Below are positions 1 to 11,323 of a stretch of DNA of 64,000 nucleotides, piece after piece. The stretch's first letter is position 1. Every line of letters begins with the position of its first letter. Made by a program: the position numbers and the translations under genes. The stretch comes from Microstegium vimineum. Lineage: Eukaryota; Streptophyta; Magnoliopsida; Poales; Poaceae. The DNA lies in NCBI GenBank assembly GCA_022036555.1, contig CM039124.1, positions 54,590,456-54,654,455 on the forward strand. Direction: 5' to 3'. Below the pieces are notes generated by a model that had not been told where the DNA came from, did no database searches, and saw only the letters and a list, made by a program, of their open reading frames with translations.

Positions 1-34
1 AATCTTGTGTTAAGTGGAGGACTTAACATGTACA

Positions 35-161
35 TGGCTAAACTTTAGTCACTGTCCCATCAGATGTTTGGACTCTAGTTTATATTATTAAATGTAGATT
101 AATTATAAAACTAATCGCATAGATAGAGACTAATTTGCGAGGTGAATCTATTAAGCCTAAT
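35..161. mobile_element. Left part of a MITE split by the gypsy element
   Basis: AT-rich sequence starting with a terminal repeat that contains GGCTAAACTTTAGTCACTG. It pairs, imperfectly, with the reverse complement of the sequence at about 16090-16128. Joining this part to 15947-16129, with one CTAAT removed, gives a small palindromic element of about 310 bp of a type common in grasses. The outer ends are approximate. It carries no coding capacity. The family name is not assigned. Confidence 0.7.
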
Positions 162-1576
162 TGTCGGTGTTATGACCCGGGGGTCAAGACCACCAACGAG
201 TAAATTTGTATATCGCGTGCTCCCTCTCTCAGACGTGATGCAAGATGGACACAAGGTTTATCCTGGTTCGGGCAGAGAAGGTCCTACGTCCAGCGGGGGA
301 GGATGACTTGTATTATCTCGCACCCAAAACGTGCCCGTACAGGAGGGTACAAGCTGTGTTACACGGGGTTGCTCAGAGTGAGCTGCGGTCTAAGGCTAGC
401 GGGTTTGCCCTAGGCTGCAGGTTTGCCACCCGAGGGGTCGATCGAGTGGCGGGGTGTGTATGCGTGGAGTGTGAGAGTCTGAACTAAAGTCTCGGAGATT
501 TCAGGATCCAGCCCTTTATTCTACCTCGACGTCCCCTTTTATAGACCAAGGGGAGGTCCGAGGGTACAGGACCCTAACTGTGGCGGTATGGGTGGCGTGT
601 TCTCGGCACAGTGTTGGCGAAGGAACGACGTTCACTGTGCTGGCATGGTCTTCCCGTCCTTCTGGCGCTCCCGGTCGTGGTGGCAGTGGAAGTCGCCGCG
701 ACACGGCACAGCGTCCGTAGACGGGCACGAATCCCACGACTGAAGCGAGACGGGGCGGATGGGACAAGCCCCATACTGGAGTTGTCGGAGAGAGGGGTCG
801 AGCCCCCCGGTCGAGGGAGGGGTCGAGCCCTACGTGGCTCTATCATATCCCCGAAGTCATCGTCGAGGGTCGTACTGTTCACTTTTCGAGGGGTGCTGCT
901 GGAGTCCGTACTCGCGTAGTGGCGACAGTGGCGGCACAATTGACAGGAATCAGGGACTTGACGGAGAGTTGGCGGATTTGACAGTGGACGCGGGCGCCCA
1001 TGTCGTTAGGTGATTTCACTTTAACCCATGCCGGGAGCAGTTGGGCTGGTCGAGCCTCCCGTCCGGGGATCGTTCGCTCGACCCCTCGGTTCGTCGCTCG
1101 TCGACGAGGCAGGGTCGGAGCAGAGACGGGGTCAGAGAGGTCGAGGTAGAGGCCGGGGGGTCGTTCGTTCGACCCCTCGTCCGTCCTTCGTTCGTCGAGG
1201 TGAGGGCCGGGGGGTCGTTCGCTCGTCCCCTCGGTCCGTCGCTTATCGTCGAGGTGGGGGCCGAGGGATTGTTCGAACAACCCCTCGTCCGTCATTCGGC
1301 GTCGAGGTGAGGGCCGGGGGATCGTTCGAACAACCCCTCGTCCGTCATTCGGCATCGAGGTGAGGGCCGGGGGGTCGTTCGCTCCCCCCCCGGTCTGTCA
1401 GTCGGCGTCGAGGTGGGCCGGCCAGCGACTTGTCGCTACAGCTGGTGTAGAGGGCCCCTCGAGCGATGGGTCGTGCCTTACTCAGCAGTGGGCTGGTCCC
1501 TGTCTTAAAAATGGTTGCTATGTTTAGCGTTAATTTATCGAAGGGTTTAGGGTACCCCTTACCTTCGTACCCGACA
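162..1576 (-). repeat. 3' LTR of the Tat element (left copy)
   Basis: This 1415-bp terminal repeat matches 14490-15941 over its whole length. Compared with the right copy it has an extra 18 bases near 408-425 and one tandem-repeat unit fewer. It contains the reverse-strand TATA-like motif corresponding to the one at 14847-14854 in the other LTR. It is GC-rich and full of GGTCGAGG-like words. Confidence 0.95.
1155..1419. repeat. LTR minisatellite, five units of about 53 bp
   Basis: Five head-to-tail units, each beginning GGGGGGTCGTTCG or a close variant and ending GTCGAGGTGAGGGCC. Two units carry the palindrome GTTCGAAC. The same array in the right LTR has six units. Confidence 0.9.
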
Positions 1577-1592
1577 GTAGCCCCCGAGGCCC
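1577..1592 (-). other. Polypurine tract of the Tat element
   Basis: Read on the minus strand this is GGGCCTCGGGGGCTAC, directly next to the LTR start. It is the expected priming site for plus-strand DNA synthesis and fixes the element's orientation. Confidence 0.75.
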
Positions 1593-2955
1593 CAGAGGAG
1601 TGATTTAGAACTCCTCTGGGGGCCATAATATACGCTTTCTCGAGGGGTCGATCCTGTTCCTTTCCCTGAAAAGAGAAGTGTTCGAGGGCGGCTGTCGAAC
1701 CCTACCGAGGGTCAGCCTTCGCTCCCTCGAGCATAACTGGAGTCAGAGCGCCCCGCCCGAGAGGTCGACTCTGTCTGCCAGGTTACGAGTTTTTCGACCC
1801 TCTTTCGTCGAGGGGTGCCGTGCGTAGTCGGGCCCTCGAGCCCTCGAATGGCTAGGCCTTCACTACCTCATAGCGTCCTTCCCACGGATCCTTGTGTTCG
1901 GATTGTGGGGGGAAGAGCATCGCGCTATCCTCGTTAGGACGAGCCCGAAGTCCTCGATGAGCTGTTCTCGGGCATGAGTCCACTAGAAATGGTGCCCATT
2001 ACGGGTAAAAATCCGAGTGAGAACACGTGCCCCATTCGATAGGGGTCGACTAGTGGCCCGGAGGCGTTCTCATTTTTAAGTAAGACCGTAAGGCTTACTA
2101 GCACGACCATATGGATTACCAAGGTGCCAATCCCATTCGATAGGAGTTGGTGGCTCGATGCCTCCCAGCGGAGGGATCCTTAGGTATTCTTTGGTTATGC
2201 CTCGAATATGTCCCAGGGAGCCTCGAGAGTTCGTTCTCGAGCTAGGGGCACGCGCCTGGCCTCCCCGGGACATCCCTGACTCGCATACTCGAGGGCGGCT
2301 GACGAACTCCGTTCGTGGAGGCAGCCTTCGCTCCCTCAAGATTTGGGGGTGGACCGGAGTCCGTTAACCATGGGTCCTTCCTGACCTCAGGTACTCGAGG
2401 GTGGCTGTCGAACCCTATGTAAGGGCCAGCCCTCGCTCCCTCAAGATTTGACGGATGGTTCGTCATCCGACGCTATCCTCAGGAGGAGGAGTCCTACCTT
2501 GTGGAACGCCGAGGGGGGAGAATGGGTAATTATATTGAACTTGGGGACATACCTGTGTTCTTTGCCCCTCGGGCTGGAGCTCTTGAGGGAGGCTGTCGAA
2601 CCCCACGAAGAGGCCAGCCTTTGTCCCTTCGAGGCTGGGGAGTGGACCGGAGTCGACGACCCGAAGTCTGCTCCGACCTCGGGTACTCGAGGGTAGCTGT
2701 CGAACCCTCTTTCGAGGGCCAGCTCTCGCTGCCTCAAGATTCCTTACCTCCGAAGATAACGCTTCCGGTCGCGTGCCTTTTTAGGTGATGTCCGTTCGGC
2801 GCAACAGTGGCGGTTGCAAGGCGGAGTGCGGTGCGGAGCCCGACGATGGGACGGAACGCCTTATCCTAGAGGAATACGAGGAAGGGGGGTACAGGCACAT
2901 TGAATGCAAAGATTCTCTTGCCTGTTTCGTCGGATTCGTCCGTTGGCCTCCCGCT
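1593..2955. repeat. Non-coding 3' region with five degenerate repeats
   Basis: No convincing coding sequence. At least five copies of a unit of about 60-75 bp occur near 1680, 2288, 2396, 2582 and 2686. Each starts like CTCGAGGGTGGCTGTCGAAC, passes through GGCCAGCC-like and CTCGCTCCCTC words, and often ends AAGATTTG or GGACCGGAGTC. The copies are diverged and unevenly spaced. They lie just upstream of the antisense gene's TATA box, so an enhancer-like or packaging role is possible but not shown. Confidence 0.75.
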
Positions 2956-2963
2956 TATAAATA
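2956..2963 (+). promoter_or_regulatory. TATA box of the antisense gene
   Basis: TATAAATA on the plus strand, 203 bp upstream of the ATG at 3166, between GC-rich sequences. It is placed so that transcription would run against gag-pol and through the antisense gene. Position and context support a promoter. Activity is inferred. Confidence 0.6.
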
Positions 2964-3165
2964 GCGAAGGTGAGGGGTCGGGTGCTTTTTCCGCACACTT
3001 GCCTTCCTTGCCTCCTCGCCTTCGTCTTCCCTACCTCCTTCTCCCCTCCATTGCCTTAGGCATCCCGCGAGCCGGAACTCTGCGCAAGCGAGAGAGAGAA
3101 AGAGAAGGGAGATAGGGAACGTACCTTGCGCCCCTAAGCCTAAGCGCACCATCATCCCCGATCCC

Positions 3166-6100
3166 ATGGCCAAGTTTAGCCTCGTCGGCCCCGATGACTG
3201 GCCCACGTCCTTGGTGACCGCTTCGCGCCTGGTGGGCTTGGTGGAGAGCGGCCTCCTCCGGCCTGTCACCTCGACGGAGCGGCCGGAGTGGTTGCTGCCG
3301 TCGCCGGACCACGCCGAGCCCAACCCGCCGGAGTGGTACGTAGTGAGCTTCGAGATCTTCCACCGGGCGGGGCTAGGCGCTCCGCCCAGCCGCTTTCTGC
3401 GCGCACTTCTCCACCACTACGGCGTGGAGCTCCAACACCTCACCCCCAACGGCGTCTGGCAGGCGGCGGTCTTCGCCGCGGTGTGCGAAGGCTATCTCGG
3501 GATGGAGCCCCACTGGGAATTGTGGCTCCACCTCTTCAAAGCAAACATCTTCCATGCATCGGTCGACAAGGGTACCCGCAGGATGGTCAGGGCCGGGTGC
3601 TGCTGCATCTCCGTCAAGCGGACGGAGTGCTGGATCCCAGGGAAGCTGTCGTCGAGCCACTCCGGATGGCATTCCGGGTGGTTCTACCTGAGGAACGATG
3701 ATGACCTGTTCCCAGCGTACACCGGGAGGACGATCGACGCGCAGCCAGACCGCTGGGGGTACGGCGTCCCGACGAGCAAGCAGCACCACATCAACAACCT
3801 GCTGGACGCGCTCAGGCGTCTGAAGAAGGAGGGACTCACGGCGGAGATCGCCATGTCGGCGTTCCACCGGCGGCGGGTCGTGCCACTAATGGCTCGACCC
3901 CTCCGCATCGACGAGATGGGTCCGGGGGTCGACCTCTCGGGCTGTTGCCTCGCCGAAGACGAACGGACCCCGGATAGGGTGGTCCGCCGCGTCCGCTACT
4001 TCTTCACGGGCTCGTTCCCCGTCAAGAACGTCACGAAGATCCCCATGAAACCGGACGAGGGCTTCTTCGAGCTGGTAAGGTCCTCTCCTCTTGTTAGAGT
4101 TCTCGTGTTTGCCCTTTCCGTCTCTTCTGCCCGCGTTCTGATTGCCTTGCGTTCCGCAGGGGAACGTCACCTTCCGGCCCTCGCCTCCGCCGGTGAAGGA
4201 GGACCGGGCTGCGATCCAAGCGAGGCGCCTTCAGGCGGAGAAGAAGAAGGCGGACAAGGACAAAACCAAGGAGTCCACGGCTAAGAGGGCCCGGGAGAAA
4301 GAGGCGAGGGATCAGCGCCGGGCCCGACAGAGGCGGGAGGGCCTCCCTGAGGAGTTATCGCCCTCGGAAGAGGAGGACGACGAGGAGGAAGAGGACGAAG
4401 AGGTGAATTGGAGCGAGGAGGAACAGACGGCGCCTGGACAGGCGGCCGTCGGAACCGGAGGAGGGGAGGGGTCGACCTTACCGTCGAAGTCGAGCCACGG
4501 GGGGAGCGCCCCGTGGCCTCTCAAGATGAGGTGCCGCGGCAGACGCGGGGGCAGTCGTCGCGATCCCCATCGGGGGGTCGATCGAGCGAGCCCTCGGCGC
4601 CTGCCGCGTCGAGCGCACGGGCGTCGGGCCCGTCGGCGCAAGAGGGAGTCAGCAAGGGGACGACGGTGGTGACGTCGGCCCCTGCCCAGGAGACGGTGCC
4701 GAGGGCCGCCTCGACCCCCGCCCCCCGGGCGGTGGTGTTCAAGAGTTCGACCAGCCCGACGGTCGCCGGGTAGAAACGCCGGGTCCCGAGGGGGTAAGTC
4801 GCCTTCGAGGGTGTTGTTCGTATTTTTCTTTTTGTCCCTAACTACCTGTGCTTATCGTCGTGTGCGGGTTTCATTTTCAGGTCGAAGCGCCCGCAGGGAG
4901 ACGCGTCCTTCGCCCCCGCCAAGAAACTGAAGGTGGGGGTTGCCGAAGCAACGGTCGCGGCGCCTGCGCGGCCGTCGGAAGGAGTCGCACCCGGCGCCCC
5001 GGGGGGCGCGGGGCTTTCGTCGACGGCGGTTGCGGCCGAGGAGGTGGAGGTGGTCGGACCCCAGGGCCCCGTGAACGAGGGGGAGGTTCCGGCTCACCCA
5101 ACTCCGGGGCGGTGGCCTGAGGGCCTAGCCTTGCTGGAGGCTCGACTCCGGCTCGAGCGCGAGGGCACGACTGTCGCCGCGTCCGAGGGCCCTTCGACGA
5201 CGCCGGAGCTCGAGGCGGGGGGTCGGGTCGAGCGGCCCGAGGTGACGCCCGCGCCGGCGCAGGGCGGGATGTTGATGGAGTCCACCCCCGACGAAGTGGA
5301 CGAGATGGTGGTCGAGCTGGTGGGCTCGGCGGAGACGACCACCGTCGCGGTCCCTCGGGCGGAACTGAAGGTGGCTCGGCCTCCCCTCGAGGCTGGGGGG
5401 CCGTCGTCTCGAGGTAAGTTGTGCTCCGACTTACCCGAGCCGTAGCGGGTCTGTGATGCCAAGTACTGATTTCTTCGCGTCTTTCCCCGCGTAGGGTCGT
5501 TTCGCCGGCCGGGACTCCCTCTGGCCGGGGGAGATGGGTCGGCGGAGCCGTTGACATCCTCGCGGGGGGTCCAAGAGAGGATCGCCCTTCGTAGCGCGTT
5601 CTGGGGGCAGGAGGTCCTGGAGCTGGCCGACCCTCGCGACCCCGGGCGAACTCTCCTTGAGCTCGATGACCAGGCCAAGCTCCACACGTGGGAGTACCTG
5701 GAGGAGTATCGGGCCTGGTTCGAGCACTCGGTGCGCCGCGCCGCGGAGGTTGCCGCCGTGGACATATGTCGGGGTATAGAGGTGGGTCTCGTCTTCCCTC
5801 GGATTTTGCTTGGGTTGCCTGACTGTTCCTTTCTGATGATCTTCATTTTTACCCTCGTCAGGAACTGCGGACGAGGTCGTACGAGAAGTCCCAGTTTATC
5901 CTCCGATCGCACGAGCAACTCCCGGCCCTTCGCGCCTCGCTGGATAGGGCGGAGGGCGAGGTCGCCAGGGCGAGAGCCGAGACGGCAGCCGTCTGGGAGG
6001 ATGCCGAGTCGAAAGTTGCCCACGCGAGGGCCGGCTTCGAGGCCCTCCAGAAGGACGCCTGGGCGGCCTTGCAGACGGCGCAGTCGAGGCTCGACATCGC

Positions 6101-7018
6101 CCTTCAGTCGACCGTCATGGTTGGGTGGGAACGGGACGCTGCCCTCGAAGCCAAGCGCAAGGCCGAGGAGGAGGCCGCCCGGCTGAAGGAGGAGCTGGCC
6201 CGGGCAACGGAGGGCATCCGAGGGCTCCGAGGAGACCTCGACGCCGTCTCCCGCGAGCACGACACGCTGGCCGCCTCGGAGGAGAAGGCGCGGACCCACG
6301 CGACCTCCCTGGGCGTGGTGGCGATGAACCAGAAGAGGGCCCTCGATGACGCAGGTAAAACCATCGAGGGCCTTGAGGCCAAGGTCAGGAGTCAGGCCTC
6401 CGACCTTATCGACGTCCGTCGCCAGCTCAAGGAGACCGAGCAGGCCTACACCACCCTGGACGCGCATGCCCAAGGTGAGTGTTTCGAGAGTGTTGCAGAA
6501 TCTGTCATGCCTCGACCCTCTTCCTGCTCTTTTGGGTTTTGACCGTGTTGTGTGCTTGTTTTGGCAGAGCTTGCGACGGATAAGGCCCGCGCCCATGAGG
6601 ACCTGAACAATCTTCAGGGCCTCCTCGGGACCGAGGCGAACCTCAACCGAGGCTCGCGGACGTCATCAACACCTTCTGCGACGACCTCTCGGTCAAGCCG
6701 GAGCCGGAGGTCGAGGGTGACGCTCGAGGGGACTCCCTGCTGCGCCGCTTTTACTCCATGACGCAGGAGGTGACGGAGCACGTCCATGCTGCCCTGCATG
6801 TGGGCGTGAAGCGGGCCCTCGCGGTCGTCAACTCGGTCTACAACTATGACCTCAACCTCGTGGTCGACGGGTTTGCCACCGACCCGAGGCTGACCGAGGA
6901 AGAGAACGACGTGAGGTGCCAGGAGTTGATGGATCTCGCGGAGGTGCCCGGAGGTGAGCTGACGAAGCTCTTCGAGCCCGAGGTGATCCCCTCGGTGGAC
7001 GGAGATGGCGCCGAGTAG
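3166..7018 (+). pseudogene. Antisense spliced gene of the Tat element (plant transposon-type domain plus coiled coil)
   Basis: Six exons are readable: 3166-4074, 4160-4793, 4881-5413, 5495-5781, 5862-6474 and 6568-7018, all with GT-AG introns of about 80-95 bases. Phases agree from exon 3 to exon 6. Exon 1 (303 codons) contains, at about residues 40-130, a region like the 'putative gypsy type transposon' domain (Pfam Transposase_28) with the motif PPEWYVVSFEIF. Exon 2 is Lys/Arg-rich and then has an acidic run, like a nuclear localisation region. Exons 3 and 4 are low complexity. Exon 5 is a long Ala/Glu/Arg coiled coil. The last exon ends in a compact conserved-looking domain. Reading frame changes occur near 4440 and 4735 in exon 2 and near 6650 in exon 6, so this copy is broken. 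Function is unknown. Other Tat elements (RIRE2, Grande, Retand) are known to carry antisense ORFs. Confidence 0.8.
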
Positions 7019-7270
7019 CCCTCGGAAGGTGTCGATGAGCTTTTGTAGACTTTTCACCTTCCGATGTGGCCAACAGGTGATGCCCAACTTCCTGCATTGC
7101 TTCTTGAGGCCGACGACCCCCTCGATGAGTAGTCCCGGGCCTGCGAGCCATATCTGGACAGGAAGGTCCATGTAATAGTTAGGCTTTTGTACTAATACAA
7201 TGCCGAGCCCCTGAGGGTTTCTTGTGTATAATGCATTTTGATCGAGATGCACATAGTTATTTTCGTTTTT

Positions 7271-7965
7271 CGAGCTCTCCCTACTTTTCTTTGCCTGAGT
7301 CGACGCACGCTCGTATCCCTGGAAGGGGGGGAGCGAGCGGGGATACCGTAGCCCTGGGGCGTAGGAGAGTCCCTGGCCCGACGACACCCGCGACCCTTAG
7401 GGAGTTCGAGGCGCCTTTACTTAGTTATGAAGCGTACTCGAGGGAAAGAACGAGAGGGAAAGCCGAGTTTCGAAAAAACGTTCGAGTTTTTTCGGGGACT
7501 TAGGAGGGGGGTGCCCCCCCTGTTGGGGGTGCCCCCCCTGTTAGCCCCTGAGGGAGGCTCGAGTTTGCTGGGGCAAAGTCGAGGCTACCTTAGTGCCGTA
7601 GACGGGTGTGTCTCGTTATTTCTACTTCTCGAGCTCTCTCTGCTTTTCTTTGCCTGAGTCGACGCTTGTGAACTAAGTGTTCGACGCACGCTCGTATCCC
7701 TGGAAGGGGGTGGCGAGCGGGGATACCGTAGCCCTGGGGCGTAGGAGAGTTCCTGGCTCGACGACACCCTCGACCCTTAGGGAGTTCGAGGTGCCTTTAC
7801 TTAGTTATGAAGCGTACTCAAGGCAAAGGTCGAGAGGGAGAGTCGGGTTTCGAAAAAACGTTTTGAGTTTTTCGAGGACTTAGGAGGGGGGTGCCCCCCC
7901 TGTTAGCCCCCGAGGGGAGCTCGACTTTCCCGGGGCAAAGTCGAGGCTACCTTTGAGCTACGAAC
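7271..7965. repeat. Tandem duplication of about 350 bp inside the Tat element
   Basis: The segments 7271-7629 and 7630 to about 7965 are two copies of one unit. Shared landmarks are CGAGCTCTC, CGACGCACGCTCGTATCC, GGCGTAGGAGAGT, a GGTGCCCCCCCTGTTAG stretch and GGGGCAAAGTCGAGGC. The second copy has a short insertion near 7665. The first has a doubled C-rich stretch near 7510-7545. The duplication lies between the 3' ends of the convergent pol and antisense genes. Confidence 0.85.
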
Positions 7966-8046
7966 GAATGTGAAATGTGTTTCGAAAACATTTTATTCAT
8001 TTGAGGATTTGTACATAAATGCGAAAATGTACAAGGCCCTGAGGCC

Positions 8047-9320
8047 TCAGGGATAGAAGCGACGTAGCTGTTCGATGTTCCATGCGTTGGTGAAGATCTC
8101 GTAAGTGTCGGGCTTCAGCACCTCTGCCACAATGAAGGGTCCCTCCCAAGGTGGCGTCAACTTGTGACGCCCCTTGTTGCTTTGTCGACGACGCAGAATG
8201 AGGTCACCGACGTTGAGGTCCCTTTTGCGCACGTTTTTGTCGTGGTAGCGCCGCAGCGTCTGCTGGTACTGTGCCGACTTGAAGAGGGCCATATCATGGG
8301 CTTCCTCGAGCTGGTCGAGGGAGTCCTCTCGGGCTACCGTGTTGGCTTGCTCGCTGTAGGCTTTTAGTCGAGGGGACCCGTACTCGAGGTCAGTGGGGAG
8401 AACGGCCTCGGACCCATAGACCAAGAAGAACGGAGAGAATCCCGTGGCTTGACTTGGTGTCATTCGGAGACTCCATAGCACAGCGGGCAGTCTCATCGAC
8501 CCATCTCCTGCCATGCCTGTTCAGCCGATCGAAGATCCTTGGCTTGAGGCCCTGCAAAACCATACCATTGGCACGCTCGACTTGACCGTTAGTTCGAGGG
8601 TGGGCAACTGCGGACCAATTCACCCTGATGTGGTGATGGTCACAGAAGTCCAGGAACTTTTTGCCGGTGAACTACATGCCGTTGTCGGTGATGATGACGT
8701 TGGGGACCCTGAAGCGGTGGATGATGTCGGTGAAGAATAACACAGCTTATCGAGATTGGATGTTGGCGATGGGTCGAGCCTCGATCCACTTCGAGAACTT
8801 GTCGACAGCCACGAGAAGATGAGTGTGGCCACCCTTGGTTCTTTTCAGGGGCCGACCATGTCGAGCCCCCATACTGCGAACGGCCAGGTTATGGGTATCA
8901 TCTGAAGAGCTTGGGCGGGTAGGTGGGTCTGCCTGGCGTAGAATTGGCATCCCTTGCAGGATCGAACGAGTTTGGTGGCGTCGTTGACGGCGGTCGGCCA
9001 GTAAAAGCCCTGTCGAAAGGCACTTCCTACCAACATTCTCGGCGCCGCGTGGTGGCCGCAAGCCCCCGAGTGTAGATCCTTCAGCAATGCCCTCCCCTCC
9101 TCGAGGGTGAGGCAGCGTTGAAGTACACCCGACGGGCTACGTCGATATAGCTCGCGGTCGTCTCCGTACAAGACGTAGGTTTTGGCGCGTCGAGCTACAC
9201 GACGGGCTTCCGTGCGGTCTTCTGGGAGTTCGCCCCGTGTCAGGTACTCGAGGTAGGGTGCGCGCCAATCCGTCGGAGGGGTTGGCGCTGTGACAGCCCC
9301 ATCGATCTCCATGACCTCTC
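8047..9320 (-). pseudogene. Tat integrase (broken)
   Basis: The C-terminal part of pol. Read from 9312 downward it shows a His/Cys zinc-binding region ending in CKGC near 8950, then the integrase core. The three catalytic acidic residues are visible: Asp in VAVDKFSKW, Asp in IITDNG, and Glu in NGQVERAN. The core is cut by in-frame stops near 8750 and 8660. A frameshift near 8515 moves the rest into the frame that ends at the TGA at 8047. The C-terminal domain is otherwise well kept. Integrase would insert the cDNA in the nucleus. This copy cannot make it. Confidence 0.9.
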
Positions 9321-9507
9321 CCCCGCTCGAGGGGGGATCGGTCGAGGGGGGTGAATCGACCCCTTGCTCGAGGGCGGGAGCCCCCGAGTCCAGGTCGACG
9401 GACGGCTTGTGAAGATCCCTCGAGAAGATGTCGGGAGGGACCGTGCTCGTCGGCAGCTTCGTTGTACCGACGAGCGACGTGGTTGAGCTCGAGGCCGTAG
9501 AACCTGT

Positions 9508-9805
9508 CCTTGAGTTTTTGGACCTCCTTGCAGTAGGCTTCCATTTTGGGGTCGTGGCAGCTCGAATCTTTCATCACTTGGTCGATCACCAACTGAGAGT
9601 CCCCTCGCACGTCGAGGCGTCGAACCCCGAGCTCGATGGCGATGCGCAGGCCGCTGACGAGAGCCTTGTATTCGGCGACATTGTTGGAGGCGGGGAAGTG
9701 GAGGCGGATGGAATAGCGCATATGGACCCCTGAGGGTGATATGAACAGTAATCCAGCGCCTGCTCCCGTCTTCATCAACGATCCGTCGAAGTACATGGTC
9801 CAGAG
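9508..9805 (-). pseudogene. Second (archaeal-type) RNase H domain of the Tat element
   Basis: A stretch of about 100 residues starting LWTMYFDGS and containing NNVAEYKAL and RGDSQLVIDQV, which supply the Asp-Glu-Asp catalytic set. It lies between the ordinary RNase H and integrase. This order (RT, RNase H, second RNase H, integrase) is known for the Tat clade, where the extra domain is of archaeal type. A frameshift near 9450 separates it from integrase, and another near 9850 separates it from the upstream RNase H. Confidence 0.85.
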
Positions 9806-9879
9806 TTCGCTCTGAACCTGCGCTGGGGTAGTTGGGTGTCGGTCCATTCTGCAACGAAATCTGCCAGTACCTGAGACTT

Positions 9880-10260
9880 GATGGCCTTCCGAGGGGCGTA
9901 GGAGAGATCTCCCCCATGAGCTCGGCCGACCACTTGGCGATCCTTCCTGACGCCTCCCGGTTCTGGATTATCTCTCCGAGGGGGAAAGACGAGACCACAG
10001 TAACCGGGTGGCCCAGGAAATAGTGTTTGAGCTTACGCCGAGTGAGGACGATCGCGTACAACAGCTTCTGGATGTGGGGGTACCTCGTCTTGGTCTCGGA
10101 AAGGACCTCGCTCACGAAGTAGATGGGTCTCTGAACCGGTAGGGCGTGTCCTTCCTCCTCCCTCTCGACTACTATGACCGCGCTGACTACCTGGGTAGTT
10201 GCTGCGACATAGAGCAAGAGGGGCTCGGCAGGACTCGGGGTACCAAGACCCGGGGCGAGG
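9880..10260 (-). pseudogene. Tat RT-linked RNase H domain
   Basis: Read from about 10260 downward, the frame gives LLLYVAATTQVVSAVIV, then PIYFVSEVLSETKTRYP and a KLLYAIVLTRRKLKHYF segment, which is the usual degenerate RNase H of gypsy elements. It is out of frame with RT (shift near 10250) and with the second RNase H (shift near 9850). Confidence 0.85.
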
Positions 10261-11227
10261 TGAGCAAGGCCTTGAGCCTCGAGAGCGATTCCTCGGCTTC
10301 GTCGGTCCACGCGAAGTGTTCCGTCTTCTTCAGGAGGCGGTAAAGGGGTAGGGCTTTCTCTCCGAGCCTCGAGATGAACCGGCTGAGGGCGGCGAGACAC
10401 CCCGTGACCCTTTGCACGCTCTTGAGGTCGTTGATCGGGCCCATCCTTGTGATTGCGGTTACCTTCTCAGGATTGGCCTCGATCCCGCGCTGGGAAACTA
10501 TGTACCCCAAGAGCATGCCTCGAGGGACCCCGAAGACACACTTCTCAGGGTTTAGTTTTATGTGATTAGCCCGGAGACACCTAAACGCGATCTCGAGGTC
10601 TCTGACCAGGTTTCCGACTGTTTTGGACTTGACCACGATGTCATCGACGTAGGCCTCGACGGTCGGCCCTATGTGTTTCCCGAAGACGTGGAGCATGCAT
10701 CGCTGGTAGGTGGCCTCGGCGTTTCGCAAGCCGAAGGGCATGGTGAGGTAGCAAAACATGCCGAAGGGAGTGATGAAGGAAGTCGCGAGTTGATCGGACT
10801 CCTTCATCTTTATTTGGTGGTAGCCAGAATACGCATCAAGGAAGCAGAGGGTTTCGCATCCCGAAGTGGAATCTACTATTTGATCGATACGTGGCAATAG
10901 AAAAGGAACTTTAGGACATGCTTTATTCAAACTAGTGTAGTCTACACACATCCTATCCTTCCCATTCTTTTTCTTTACAAGCACGGGATTTGCTAACCAC
11001 TCGGGATGATGCACCTCCTTGATGAATCCGGCCTTCAAAAGTTTATCGACCTCCTCCCCGATGATCCTGCGCTTCTCCTCGTCGAAGCGGCGCAGGCGTT
11101 GCTTCACCGGTTTGGGCCCGGCTCGGATGTCCAAGGAGTGCTCGGCGACCTCCCTCGGAATGCCCGGCATATCCGAGGGACTCCATGCAAACACGTCGGC
11201 ATTCGCACGGAGAAAGTCGATGAGCAC
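10187..11227 (-). pseudogene. Tat reverse transcriptase
   Basis: An open stretch of about 346 codons with the RT blocks in order: VLVKKKNGKDRMCVDY, FLDAYSGYHQIKM, TMPFGLRNAEATYQR and the catalytic box YVDD at residues 193-196 of this open frame. The domain itself is intact. It is cut off from protease by in-frame TAG codons immediately upstream near 11230 and near 11324, and its 3' end shifts frame near 10250. RT copies the element RNA into DNA in virus-like particles. Confidence 0.92.
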
Positions 11228-11323
11228 TGCTTCCTATTTGGGCTCGAGGGTGGCGCTGATCGTCAGCGCCTTCCCATCCGCGAGGCCGGGGTCGAGCGGG
11301 ACGGTCTTGGTGTCTTCCGCCGG

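Noticed and set aside
1155..1419. Regular short repeats considered as a CRISPR array
   Set aside because: Repeats are head to tail without unique spacers, lie inside a plant LTR, and occur again in the other LTR.
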